Shown: one piece after another, positions 42,231 through 50,819 of the stretch
Numbering within the stretch: position 1 is the stretch's first letter
Layout of the letters: each line of letters begins with the position of its first letter
Notes under the pieces: model-generated
What the model was told of the DNA's origin: nothing
Seen by the model: the letters and a program-made list of their open reading frames with translations, nothing else
The model's database searches: none
Translations under genes and position numbers: made by a program
Assembly: GCF_009847015.1 (NCBI RefSeq)
Contig: NZ_WVEM01000011.1
Coordinates: forward strand, 87,184-151,183
Reading direction: 5' to 3'
Source: Sunxiuqinia indica
GTDB lineage: Bacteria; Bacteroidota; Bacteroidia; Bacteroidales; Prolixibacteraceae
Length of the DNA stretch: 64,000 nucleotides

Positions 42231-43985
42231 ATGAAAAAATTTAGCTTAAAACCTCTTGCCTTTTTTGCTCTGGCTGCTGTGCTTTTTGCAGGCTGTTCTG
42301 GCTTACAAAAGATGAAGAAGAACGCAGACCAAATCGATTTTAATGTAACACCTGAAATATTAGAAGCCCATGGTGGCGATGTGGATGTTGCGATCAATGG
42401 TCGGTTTCCCGCGAAATACTTCAACAAAAAAGCGACCCTGGTTGCCACTCCGGTGTTAACCTATGAGGGTGGTGAAACAGCATTCGAGCCCGTAACATTG
42501 CAGGGTGAAAAGGTTGATGCCAACAATAAAGTTATCAGCTACACAAATGGAGGAAGCTTTTCATATAAAGATGCAGTTGATTATAAAGACGACATGCGCA
42601 TGTCAGATCTTGAAATTCGCATTACTGCTTCGCAAGGAACCAAAAGCCTTGATTTTGAACCGATCAAAGTTGCTGATGGTGTAATCGCGACTTCAGAAAT
42701 GGTAATCAACTATCCTGCTCCTATTTTGGGTGTTCAACGTGAGAAAAACACAACAGGTATTTATGATCCGAATATTGATGAATTTCAACGTGTTGTTCCT
42801 GATCAGTATGTAGCAGACATTCATTACCTGATCAACAGTTCTTATGTCCGCGGAACTGAACTGAAAGGTGATGACATTGAAAAATTGTATGCTTATACAA
42901 AAGACGCTTTTGAAGCAGAACGTAAGGAATTGAAAGGTGTTGAGATTTCGGCTTATGCATCTCCTGATGGTGAGTTGGATTGGAATGCTAAGCTATCACA
43001 GCAACGCGAAGGATCTTCAAACAAAGTAGTTTCTCGTCAACTTAAAAGAGATAACGTTGAGGCTGAGTTGAAAACAAAATTCACTCCGGAGGATTGGGAA
43101 GGTTTTAAAGAAAAAATGGAAGAATCAGACATTCAGGATAAAGAGTTGATCTTGCGTGTTCTTTCTATGTATTCTGATCCTGAAGTTCGTGAGCGTGAAA
43201 TCAGAAATTTGTCTCAAGCGTTTACCGTAGTTGCTGACAAAATTCTTCCGGAATTACGTCGTGCAAAAATTTCAGCTAGCGTTGATTTGATTGGGAAAAC
43301 TGATGAGGAAATTGCTGCTTTGGCTGATTCTGATCCTTCATCGTTGAACCCAGCTGAATTGCTTTATGCTGCTACTTTAACAACTGATCAAAACAAAAAG
43401 CTAGCTATTTACAACTCTTTCTCTAAAGTATATCCGAAAGACTGGAGGGGTTATAATAACGCCGGAATGGTATTAGCACAGCAAGGAAAATTTGATGAAG
43501 CAAAACCATTATTTGAAAAAGCTGAAGGCTTAGCTTCGAGCGAGCCGATCATCAAAAACAACTTAGGTGCTGTTGCATTGCATAGTGGTGATATTGAAAA
43601 AGCTGAGTCATTATTCGGTGCAGCTTCAGGTGCTGGCGACGAAGTAAATTACAACTTGGGTATTGTAGCCTTGAAAAAAGGTGAGTACGACAAAGCTGTT
43701 AAATTGTTCGGCGATAGCGATTCTCCAAACGTAGGTTTGGCTAAAATTTTGGCTGGCGACAACAATGGCGCATTGAAATCATTGGAAAACTGTACTTGGG
43801 AAGGTTGCTACATGAAAGAATACTTTAAAGCAGTTGTAGGTGCTCGTACTGCGAAAGAAAACTTGATGTACGAAAGCCTGGAAAAAGCTGTTGAAATGAA
43901 GCCTGAATTAAAAGAGAAAGCTGCAACAGACTTAGAGTTTGCAAAATACTGGAATGACGCTAAATTTCAAGAGATTGTAAAATAA
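42231..43985 (+). CDS. Large TPR lipoprotein with OmpA-like segment
   Basis: A 584-residue lipoprotein: a lipobox LFAGCSG (Cys22). Residues about 35-190 are beta-rich repeats (FPAKYFNKKATLVATPVLTY). A segment near 235-270 resembles OmpA-type peptidoglycan-binding domains (ISAYASPDGELDWNAKLSQQ) but is interrupted by an insertion. The C-terminal third is a TPR array (about 385-560: RGYNNAGMVLAQQGKFDEA, NNLGAVALHSGDIEKAE, YNLGIVALKKGEYDKA). Probably a periplasmic or outer-membrane scaffold. Its codon use (strong GCT/GGT/CGT preference) looks like that of a highly expressed gene. Strong terminator follows. Confidence 0.8.
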   Translation: MKKFSLKPLAFFALAAVLFAGCSGLQKMKKNADQIDFNVTPEILEAHGGDVDVAINGRFPAKYFNKKATLVATPVLTYEGGETAFEPVTLQGEKVDANNKVISYTNGGSFSYKDAVDYKDDMRMSDLEIRITASQGTKSLDFEPIKVADGVIATSEMVINYPAPILGVQREKNTTGIYDPNIDEFQRVVPDQYVADIHYLINSSYVRGTELKGDDIEKLYAYTKDAFEAERKELKGVEISAYASPDGELDWNAKLSQQREGSSNKVVSRQLKRDNVEAELKTKFTPEDWEGFKEKMEESDIQDKELILRVLSMYSDPEVREREIRNLSQAFTVVADKILPELRRAKISASVDLIGKTDEEIAALADSDPSSLNPAELLYAATLTTDQNKKLAIYNSFSKVYPKDWRGYNNAGMVLAQQGKFDEAKPLFEKAEGLASSEPIIKNNLGAVALHSGDIEKAESLFGAASGAGDEVNYNLGIVALKKGEYDKAVKLFGDSDSPNVGLAKILAGDNNGALKSLENCTWEGCYMKEYFKAVVGARTAKENLMYESLEKAVEMKPELKEKAATDLEFAKYWNDAKFQEIVK

Positions 43986-44045
43986 GCGCTCACAATTTAC
44001 TACTCCGGAAATAGCCAATGTGCTATTGGATTAGGAAACTTATAT

Positions 44046-44092
44046 AAACTGGCCGTTTCAAAATTTATTTTGAAACGGCCAGTTTTTTTTTT
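44046..44092 (+). terminator. Strong intrinsic terminator after the TPR lipoprotein gene
   Basis: AAACTGGCCGTTTCAAAA pairs with TTTTGAAACGGCCAGTTT and runs into about ten T residues. It is 61 bp after the stop. Confidence 0.92.
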
Positions 44093-44604
44093 GTGGTGAT
44101 TTTATCTTCAGATCGTTTATTCAGTTGTGTTTGGGGTTTTATTTGAAAGGAGTACTTGAGGTCTGTTCATATTGGGTGCTTTAATTGTAGCCAAAGCGCT
44201 TATTTCTGCACGCTTATTCTGAGAGTTGTTCAATAAGAACTTGAAGTTTTATAGGCTAGTGCTTCTAGCCTAATCTGCAATCAGTGGTTTGTTGATCCGA
44301 CTTGGTCGCGCTATTGTTTAATTCTCTTCTGGGTGTTTGCTGTCTTCTTTCCGAGGCTATTAAAAAATGATTGCCATTTGCGTAGTCGCATCAGCAATTG
44401 GAAGTGCCTCTTTTTTCAGTGTTGTCCGCTACGATAAGTGCACAGGATGCCGATTATTTCTTGTCGGTGAGCACAAGTACTTGCTATCATCTTTGTCATC
44501 GTACTACTCCTTGTTTAAGCTTATTTCGGAGCGAAGCAATGTAAAAAAAGCTCCAAAAGGATTAATCCTTTGGAGCTTTCTTAAGCTTGAGTTTATATTG
44601 CCTC
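44093..44604. other. Intergenic region without a recognisable gene; shared terminator at its right end
   Basis: About 510 bp. The only long frame, an 81-codon one from 44367, has no family-like features and runs through the terminator, so I do not call it. The hairpin at 44547-44580 (AGCTCCAAAAGGATTA and its complement) lies 25 bp past the stop of the minus-strand permease gene and would end that transcript. Confidence 0.5.
44547..44580 (-). terminator. Terminator of the purine permease gene
   Basis: AAGCTCCAAAAGGATTAATC and its near-perfect complement form a long hairpin. On the minus strand it is followed by TTTTTTTAC, a good T-tract. It lies just downstream of the permease stop at 44605. 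Confidence 0.7.
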
Positions 44605-45894
44605 TTAAATGATAAACTTAAATACAAAGAGTATTGCCAGAATGTACATGATTGGCGAAATCTCCTTGTGTTTGCCTGTTAGCAGTTTCAGAAGGATATA
44701 AGCCAACATACCAAACACAATTCCTTCGGCAATGCTATAGGTTAATGGCATCATAATGATGGTGAGGAATGCTGGGATAGACTCCGTAAAATCTTCCAGA
44801 TCTATTTTCATGATTGGCGAAAGCATAAACAAACCGACCAGGATTAGCGCAGGTGCCGTTGCTGCTCCCGGAATCATGATAAACAGCGGAGCGAAAAACA
44901 ATGCAATGAAGAATAAGGCAGCAGTAGTCAAGGAAGTTAATCCGGTGCGACCTCCTTCAGCGACACCAGAAGCACTTTCAACATACGTTGTAACAGTACT
45001 GGTTCCAAGCATAGCGCCAAACGTTGTTCCTATGGCATCAGCAAATAGTGCCTGCTTTGCACGAGGTACTTTCCCATCAGGGGTAAGCATGTTGGCTTTT
45101 GATGACACACCAACAAGAGTGCCAACCGTGTCGAACATATCAACGAAAAGAAATGTAAAAAGTACAATCAACATGTCGATTGTAAAGACTTGTGAAAAGT
45201 CAAATTTCCAGAAAATAGGTTCAACTGAAGGGGGTAAGGAAATTAGATGTCCGTCAGGCAATTGGGTTACTCCGAATGGAATTCCGGCAACAGTGGCCGA
45301 AAAAATACCAATCAAAAGGGCTCCTTTTACTTTTAAGGCCAGAAGCACGCCGGTAAGTAGTACACCAAATAATGCAATCAGTACACTAGGCGATCCCATG
45401 TCTCCAAGACCAACCAACACAGCATCATTATTTATAATTACTCCGGCACCTTGTAGCCCAATAAAAGCAATGAACAGTCCAATACCCGCAGAAACAGCAT
45501 GCTTTAATGAAAGCGGAATTGCATTAACAATTAATTCACGGATATTAAAGGCTGTAAGTAGCAAGAATATGATACCTTCGAGAAATACGGCGGTTAAAGC
45601 AAATTGCCAGCTATACCCCATGCCCAGCACAACGGTGAAAGCAAAAAAGGCATTTAGTCCCATACCGGGAGCCAATGCAAAAGGCAAACGGGCGACAAAT
45701 GCCATCACTAAGGTCGCAACCAATGCAGCAAGAGCAGTGGCTGTAAATAGTGCGTTTTTATCCATTCCGGTAGCACTTAAAATGCTTGGATTTACCGCCA
45801 AAATATAGGCCATTGTCATGAAGGTGGTAATACCGGCCAATACTTCTGTTTTTACGGATGTATTATTTTCTTCGAGTTTGAAAAAACGTTTCAT
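44605..45894 (-). CDS. NCS2 family purine permease (AzgA/PbuG-like)
   Basis: A 429-residue protein with about 12-14 membrane helices. It begins with the AzgA-type pattern VKTEVLAGITTFMTMAYILA and VNPSILSATGMD. LAPGMGLNAFFAF lies in the third helix, and DMFDTVGTLVGVSSKANML in the middle carries the Asp/Thr substrate motif of the guanine/hypoxanthine branch. It imports purine bases with protons. It lies 18 bp downstream of a DUF5020 outer-membrane protein gene, so the two probably form one uptake operon. A 350-codon frame on the opposite strand is an antisense shadow. Confidence 0.9.
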   Translation of the reverse strand: MKRFFKLEENNTSVKTEVLAGITTFMTMAYILAVNPSILSATGMDKNALFTATALAALVATLVMAFVARLPFALAPGMGLNAFFAFTVVLGMGYSWQFALTAVFLEGIIFLLLTAFNIRELIVNAIPLSLKHAVSAGIGLFIAFIGLQGAGVIINNDAVLVGLGDMGSPSVLIALFGVLLTGVLLALKVKGALLIGIFSATVAGIPFGVTQLPDGHLISLPPSVEPIFWKFDFSQVFTIDMLIVLFTFLFVDMFDTVGTLVGVSSKANMLTPDGKVPRAKQALFADAIGTTFGAMLGTSTVTTYVESASGVAEGGRTGLTSLTTAALFFIALFFAPLFIMIPGAATAPALILVGLFMLSPIMKIDLEDFTESIPAFLTIIMMPLTYSIAEGIVFGMLAYILLKLLTGKHKEISPIMYILAILFVFKFII

Positions 45895-45912
45895 ATTATC
45901 GGAGATTTGGGA

Positions 45913-46599
45913 TTAAAAAGTCCACTTGGCGGCGATAGTTGGATTTACGACTGTGCCATTCGTGACAAAGTTATTACTGATCTCAACTTCAGTTCCAACA
46001 GCAAAGTTAGGGCAGAAGTTATACCACAATTGTGGTTCTGTTAAAAAGCGGTAATCAGTACCCCAGAACATTTCTTCTTTCCAGAAATCGGCGAATCCGG
46101 TGAAGGTCATTTTACCTTTTAGCATTTGAACGGTCCAAACAGCAGTTAGCTGAAATGAAGCATCTTCTTTGTCTTTAATGTTTTTGTAGTTTGCCTGCAA
46201 GGTCAGTATTTTAGAGAAGTCGGCCGATGCCCAGGTACGTTCAACTCCCGCTAACCAACAATTCTCAATAGGAATGAATGGGTTTCCGGCTCCGTCGAGC
46301 TTAAATACTCCGGCGTTAAACTCTACGCGTGGCATAAATTTTTGATTTTCCGTCCACTTAAAAGCCCGGGCAATTTCCCAGTAAGCGAGCGATGCACCGG
46401 TATCAACGTCCCGAACATCGGAGCCATAATCAAAGTCAATAAAAAAGAAAGTTGAACCGTATTTATCAGGACGGAACATTTCAACTGTCGAAGTAATTAG
46501 TTTACGGTCTTTGCCGAAATCATAATGAACTTGTACATTTTGGGCAAAAGCACCCGATGCAAGAACACTCACAAACAGAGCAAGTAAAAATTTCTTCAT
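45913..46599 (-). CDS. DUF5020 family, Tsx-like outer-membrane protein
   Basis: A 228-residue protein with signal peptide (1-19, ending GAFAQ). The mature part is an amphipathic beta-barrel with many aromatic strand ends (FFFIDFDYGSDVRD, FTGFADFWKEEMFWGTDYRF) and a terminal Phe (AAKWTF). This fits the DUF5020 family, related to nucleoside channel Tsx (family knowledge). With the purine permease downstream it probably supplies the outer-membrane route for nucleosides or bases. The 355 bp upstream show no purine-riboswitch core that I can see. Confidence 0.8.
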   Translation of the reverse strand: MKKFLLALFVSVLASGAFAQNVQVHYDFGKDRKLITSTVEMFRPDKYGSTFFFIDFDYGSDVRDVDTGASLAYWEIARAFKWTENQKFMPRVEFNAGVFKLDGAGNPFIPIENCWLAGVERTWASADFSKILTLQANYKNIKDKEDASFQLTAVWTVQMLKGKMTFTGFADFWKEEMFWGTDYRFLTEPQLWYNFCPNFAVGTEVEISNNFVTNGTVVNPTIAAKWTF

Positions 46600-46954
46600 T
46601 TTGGTTTTGTTTTTTAAGTTTTCGTAATAGAAATGAATGCGCTAAAATAATAAAAAACAGCTATCTGGCTAGTATCTTATATCATTGACAATGTTTTTTT
46701 CAATTGGGTAATTCAGTTCGATGAATTAGCTGGCTACGGAGGTGGTGGAAGTTATTGTGCTTTTACAGTCAATCCGGAATTGTGTCAGGTAAGTTGATGC
46801 GATCATCTAACGTGTAGGTATGATGTTGATTTTATGGCTTGTAGCTTCCAGGCTGACTTTAACCAGAGGGTGGTGAATATTTTTTCGAAGCATGCTTGAT
46901 GAGACTGCGTTCACGGATTCAAAAGTATCTCGGGGAGGAGAATGGATGGAACAA

Positions 46955-46985
46955 AAAAACCGGATATCTATGATACCCGGTTTTT
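46955..46985 (-). terminator. Terminator, probably of the DUF2461 gene
   Basis: AAAAACCGG (46955-46963) pairs with CCGGTTTTT (46977-46985); the structure has T-tracts on both strands. No plus-strand gene ends nearby, so it most likely ends the minus-strand transcript from 47799. The remainder of 46600-47142 holds nothing I can recognise. Confidence 0.65.
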
Positions 46986-47142
46986 CCTTTTTATAAAATG
47001 AGTTGATTGGGAAGAAACTATTCTATAAGTTAATTCACCGATGCAGCAAAAAGTAACCCTTCTTTTTTTAAAAATGGATGAACTGCACTTTTGGGTGTGT
47101 GAAGTGGGCTATATCTCACACGAACGAAAATATATTGTTCAT

Positions 47143-47799
47143 TTATTTCTTGTCCAAAGCATGATTTATGAACCGATTTGCTTTGTGCAACTCCCTGAAT
47201 ACATCAACCGACAAACTCACAAATTGCTCTTCGGAAATAGTTTTGTCGTCAATTTGGTAGCCAAAAACATATGATTTGTGTTTGAGCAGTTCGATATCTT
47301 CAAAGTCTTTCGGAAATCCTTTTGGGGCCATTTTTAGCTTGTCGTCATTCATTAGCGAAAAATATTTGGCGAAATCTTTATCAGCTAATATTTCTTTAAA
47401 GTCGTTTGCATTTTCAAAAATCTCAGTTCGAATGACCTTTAAAGTATCCGCCTGCGGACGCCAGATTCCACCACCTAAAAACGAGTTTCCCGGATCGATG
47501 TGGATGTAATAACCGGCGCGGTCGCTTTTACGTCCGTGTTTGGCAATAAAACTTCCCATTTGAGTTTTATAAGGACTTTTATCTTTCGAAAAACGAACAT
47601 CTCTGAATATTCTGAATAGGCAATCTTTGGGATTTAGAAATGGAATTTCCGGATCAAATTTATGGATTTCCTGAATCATCAGCTCAGTAAAAAACAACAT
47701 TTGTTCTTTGCTTTCTTCGTAGCGTTTCCGGTTGTCGTTAAACCATTCACGGTTATTATTTTTCCGGAGGTCGGTTAAAAAATCTAGAATTGCTTTCAT
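47143..47799 (-). CDS. DUF2461 family protein
   Basis: A 218-residue cytoplasmic protein. Diagnostic stretches are FLTDLRKNNNREWFNDNRKR at the N-terminus, FRIFRDVRFSKDKSPYKT (about residues 63-80) and GYYIHIDPGNSFLGGGIWRP (about 97-116). These match DUF2461 (TIGR02453). The family is widespread and of unknown function. It is divergent from ispD. Confidence 0.88.
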   Translation of the reverse strand: MKAILDFLTDLRKNNNREWFNDNRKRYEESKEQMLFFTELMIQEIHKFDPEIPFLNPKDCLFRIFRDVRFSKDKSPYKTQMGSFIAKHGRKSDRAGYYIHIDPGNSFLGGGIWRPQADTLKVIRTEIFENANDFKEILADKDFAKYFSLMNDDKLKMAPKGFPKDFEDIELLKHKSYVFGYQIDDKTISEEQFVSLSVDVFRELHKANRFINHALDKK

Positions 47800-47925
47800 G
47801 CGTTTTGGAGTATGAGATTACTTATTTGATTTAAATATCTTCATTGAAAAAAAATAGGATTGTTTGGCTATTTAGGCCACTCGAATTTTAAAATGGAATA
47901 TTACTTTTGCTTAACATTCTAATTC

Positions 47926-48588
47926 ATGAAAAAGTTTGCATTAATAGTTGCCGGAGGTGTTGGCCAAAGAATGGGCGCGGAGGTTCCCAAGCAGTTCATT
48001 CGAATTGCCGGAAAGCCAATCTTGATTTGGACCATCGAACGATTCACTGCATTTGACAAGGATATTAATATTGCGCTGGTGTTACCAGAGAGTCAGTTTG
48101 ACTATTGGAGGGAAATAGCTCTTGAATTTAATCTCAACAAAGATATTGTTTTGGCAAAAGGTGGGGAAACACGATTCCAATCTGTAAAGAGCGGGCTAAA
48201 CCATATTCCCGACGAAGGAATTGTTTTTATTCACGATGGTGTTCGTCCGTTGGTTTCGGCTGAAACTTTAGACAACTGTTATCGCATGGCGTTTGAAAAA
48301 GGGAATGCGCTACCGGTTGCACCAGTTGTTGAATCGTTAAGGCAAGTTGATGGTGACCAAAGCAAACATGTCGACCGAAGCCGATACCGATTGGTGCAAA
48401 CACCGCAGACGTTTAAGATCAGTATCATTAAACAAGCGTATCAGCAAGACGAGCTTCCTTTTTTTACTGATGATGCCTCTGTTTGCGAGGCCAATGGTGT
48501 TCCAATTCACCTGGTTGATGGCAATGCGGAAAACCTCAAAATAACCCGTCCAACAGATCTTGTAGTTGCAAAAGCCTTGCTGATGTGA
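47926..48588 (+). CDS. ispD: 2-C-methyl-D-erythritol 4-phosphate cytidylyltransferase
   Basis: A 220-residue nucleotidyltransferase. The CTP-binding N-terminus IVAGGVGQRMGAEVPKQFI, VFIHDGVRPLVS in the middle and LVQTPQTFKISII near the C-terminus are IspD signatures. It performs the third step of the MEP isoprenoid pathway. A -7-like TACTTTTG is at 47902-47909, 17 nt before the ATG, without a good -33 box. Confidence 0.93.
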   Translation: MKKFALIVAGGVGQRMGAEVPKQFIRIAGKPILIWTIERFTAFDKDINIALVLPESQFDYWREIALEFNLNKDIVLAKGGETRFQSVKSGLNHIPDEGIVFIHDGVRPLVSAETLDNCYRMAFEKGNALPVAPVVESLRQVDGDQSKHVDRSRYRLVQTPQTFKISIIKQAYQQDELPFFTDDASVCEANGVPIHLVDGNAENLKITRPTDLVVAKALLM

Positions 48589-48774
48589 CGACAACCAGAT
48601 CGCTTCCTTAATCTTTGTCAGCCGTATTATCACCATTCCTCGACTTATATCTCTGTTTACCGATAACTGTTCAGGAAACTTTGTGTGATAGTATAGTTTC
48701 GTGCCGGATTGTAAAGAATTTCTTTTTTTAGCGTTAAGTATTGTAAACTGAAAAAACTTTTGTCGTTAAAATAG

Positions 48775-48804
48775 TTTCCATCTTAAAAAGGTGCTTTATA
48801 TTTG
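48775..48804 (+). promoter_or_regulatory. Promoter of the TetR-efflux operon (near-leaderless)
   Basis: TATATTTG at 48797-48804 matches the -7 consensus; 19 nt upstream lies TTT (48775-48777), a partial -33 match. Transcription would start around 48810, within a few bases of the tetR ATG at 48813. Any operator for autoregulation should overlap this interval. Confidence 0.45.
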
Positions 48805-48812
48805 CCGGAATT

Positions 48813-49436
48813 ATGGAAGACAAGAAGCAGTATATTCTAGAGGAGGTTGGAAAAATGTACATGCGGCATGGCATCAGAAGTGTGACCATGGACGATGTTG
48901 CAGCAGAATTGGGTGTTTCGAAGAAAACACTTTATCAATACTTTAAAGACAAAGCGGAGTTGGTTTCACAAGTGGTTGAATCTTTTTTATCAAAAGATGA
49001 GCAATGCCATTGTCATGAAAATGATACGCTAAATGCCATTGATCGGGTGTTTTGGATGCGAGAACATTTAAATAACCTGTTGAAGCTTGTACACAATAAT
49101 TTGGAGTACGATTTGAAAAAGAGCTATCCAAAACTGTATAAGAAGATTTCAGAATACAAGAAAGAGCGGTTTTATGAGGATAGCTTTTCGGTAATAGAAC
49201 AAGGGAAGCAAGAAGGGTTTTTTAGAACAGAGGTGGATTCAGATTTCGTATCGAGACTGAGCGTGGGTAGGTTCCTGCTTGTTTTTAACCCTGATCACGG
49301 TTTGTTTACGCAAGATGAAGTGCAAAACATCAGTCTTTTCGATCAGGTTACGGATTATCATTTTCATGGCATTTGTACCGAAGAAGGCTTAAAATACTAT
49401 AAGAAACAATTAAACAAAGTTCAGAATGAAAACTAA
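48813..49436 (+). CDS. TetR/AcrR family regulator of the efflux operon
   Basis: A 207-residue protein. The N-terminal helix-turn-helix is VTMDDVAAELGVSKKTLYQY (about residues 22-41), followed by the typical FKDKAELV. The C-terminal ligand-binding part is diverged. It is the first gene of a four-gene operon; its end overlaps the TolC-like gene by 11 bp. It probably represses the operon, including itself, and responds to an exported compound (family logic). Confidence 0.9.
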   Translation: MEDKKQYILEEVGKMYMRHGIRSVTMDDVAAELGVSKKTLYQYFKDKAELVSQVVESFLSKDEQCHCHENDTLNAIDRVFWMREHLNNLLKLVHNNLEYDLKKSYPKLYKKISEYKKERFYEDSFSVIEQGKQEGFFRTEVDSDFVSRLSVGRFLLVFNPDHGLFTQDEVQNISLFDQVTDYHFHGICTEEGLKYYKKQLNKVQNEN

Positions 49437-50808
49437 AACAAAACAATTATTCATCTTGCTTTTATTCCTGATTGCCAGCTCAGGAGTAAAAGCCCAGGAT
49501 GAATTGGAATTTACCTTAGCCGAAGCTCAGGAGTATGCGCTAAGCAATTCTTACGTTATCCGGAACAGTAAGCTTGATGTTGATGCGGCGAAGAAAAAGG
49601 TATGGGAAACCATTGCGATGGGGCTCCCTCAGGTTTCGGGAACATCAAATTATACAAAAAACATCGATGCAGCCAAAAGCCCAATGCCAGTTGCAATCAT
49701 ACCCCGGGATTTTTGGTCAGAGCTTGGAATTCCGGAGGATACTCCCCTTGACGGAACGTTTCCTATTTCATTTGCTCAGAAATTCAACGCAGACTATGGC
49801 TTTAAAATCGATCAACTCATTTTTGATGGTTCTTATATTGTAGGCGTTAATTCTGCGAAGATTTATCTGCAGATGGCTGCGCAAACAAAGGAGAAAACAG
49901 AGATAGAAATTAAGCAGGCGGTGGCTCAGTCTTATTTTTTGGTGCTGGCGGCTGAGGAAAACCTCAAAGTAATGAAGGAAAATCTGAAAAACTCGGAGAA
50001 GCTGGAGTCGGACACCAAGGCACTTTACGAAAATGGTTTTACCGAGGAGCAAGATGTTGATCAGATGCGGCTGCTGGTTCAGAAAGCCGAAAATGAGATT
50101 TTGAAAGCTGAACGCGAAATTCGGGTATCTCGTATGGTGTTAAAGTATACGATGGGGGTAGATGTTGAAGAAAGCATTGTACTGACTCAACCACTGACTG
50201 AGTTTTTGAATCCCTTGCTTGATGGGGAAGAAAATTTGGGAGGATTCGACTATTCTTCGCATATCGATTATCGAATGTTGGATACCCAACGTCAGCTAAG
50301 CATGAAGGAGTTAAGGCTTGCTCAGGCAGCCTACCTGCCTCGCCTTACGGCATTTTACAATTGGAGCAAAATGTCGTTCGGTGATAATGCGAACTTATAT
50401 AAAAGCAGTGTTCCCTGGTATAAATCTTCCATGTTTGGATTTAATCTTTCGATTCCGATTTTTACATCAGGTCAGCAAATGGCTAAAGTACAGCAAGCTA
50501 AGTTTTCGTATCAACAGTCGGAAAATGAGCAAGCCCTGGCTGAGCAAACCTTGAAAAAGGACTACCTGTCGGCTGTGGCAGACATTGAAAGTGCCATCGA
50601 CCAGTATCGTAATGACATTGACAATAAAAAGCTGGCGAAGAAGATTTACGATAAGACAACCATAAAATACAACAATGGGATCAGCAGTAGTGTAGAGCTT
50701 TCGCAAACCGAAACGCAGTACATTCAGTCTCAGGGAGCTTGGGTGGCATCAGTCATTCAGCTATTGAACTCAAAAATTACACTGGAAAAAGCAATCGGAA
50801 AACTTTAA
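49426..50808 (+). CDS. TolC-family outer-membrane efflux protein
   Basis: A 460-residue protein with signal peptide (1-23, ending GVKAQ). It has the internal duplication of TolC: coiled-coil helices with LDVDAAKKKVWETIAMGLPQ in the first half and LRLAQAAYLPRLTAFYNWS and YNNGISSSVELSQTETQYI in the second. It forms the outer-membrane channel for the RND pump encoded downstream. It overlaps the tetR end by 11 bp, suggesting translational coupling. Confidence 0.9.
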   Translation: MKTKTKQLFILLLFLIASSGVKAQDELEFTLAEAQEYALSNSYVIRNSKLDVDAAKKKVWETIAMGLPQVSGTSNYTKNIDAAKSPMPVAIIPRDFWSELGIPEDTPLDGTFPISFAQKFNADYGFKIDQLIFDGSYIVGVNSAKIYLQMAAQTKEKTEIEIKQAVAQSYFLVLAAEENLKVMKENLKNSEKLESDTKALYENGFTEEQDVDQMRLLVQKAENEILKAEREIRVSRMVLKYTMGVDVEESIVLTQPLTEFLNPLLDGEENLGGFDYSSHIDYRMLDTQRQLSMKELRLAQAAYLPRLTAFYNWSKMSFGDNANLYKSSVPWYKSSMFGFNLSIPIFTSGQQMAKVQQAKFSYQQSENEQALAEQTLKKDYLSAVADIESAIDQYRNDIDNKKLAKKIYDKTTIKYNNGISSSVELSQTETQYIQSQGAWVASVIQLLNSKITLEKAIGKL

Positions 50809-50819
50809 ATAATAAAACA

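Noticed and set aside
44367..44612. An 81-codon frame between two terminators
   Set aside because: No signal, domain or start context; it runs through the hairpin that ends the neighbouring permease transcript.
44756..45808. A 350-codon open frame antisense to the purine permease gene
   Set aside because: It lies wholly inside the opposite strand of a well-supported permease gene. Membrane-protein genes often leave long antisense frames, and its product (rich in Ser, Thr, Pro) has no domain.
45913..46980. A purine riboswitch upstream of the DUF5020-permease operon
   Set aside because: I looked for the conserved three-way-junction core on the minus strand and found no convincing match.
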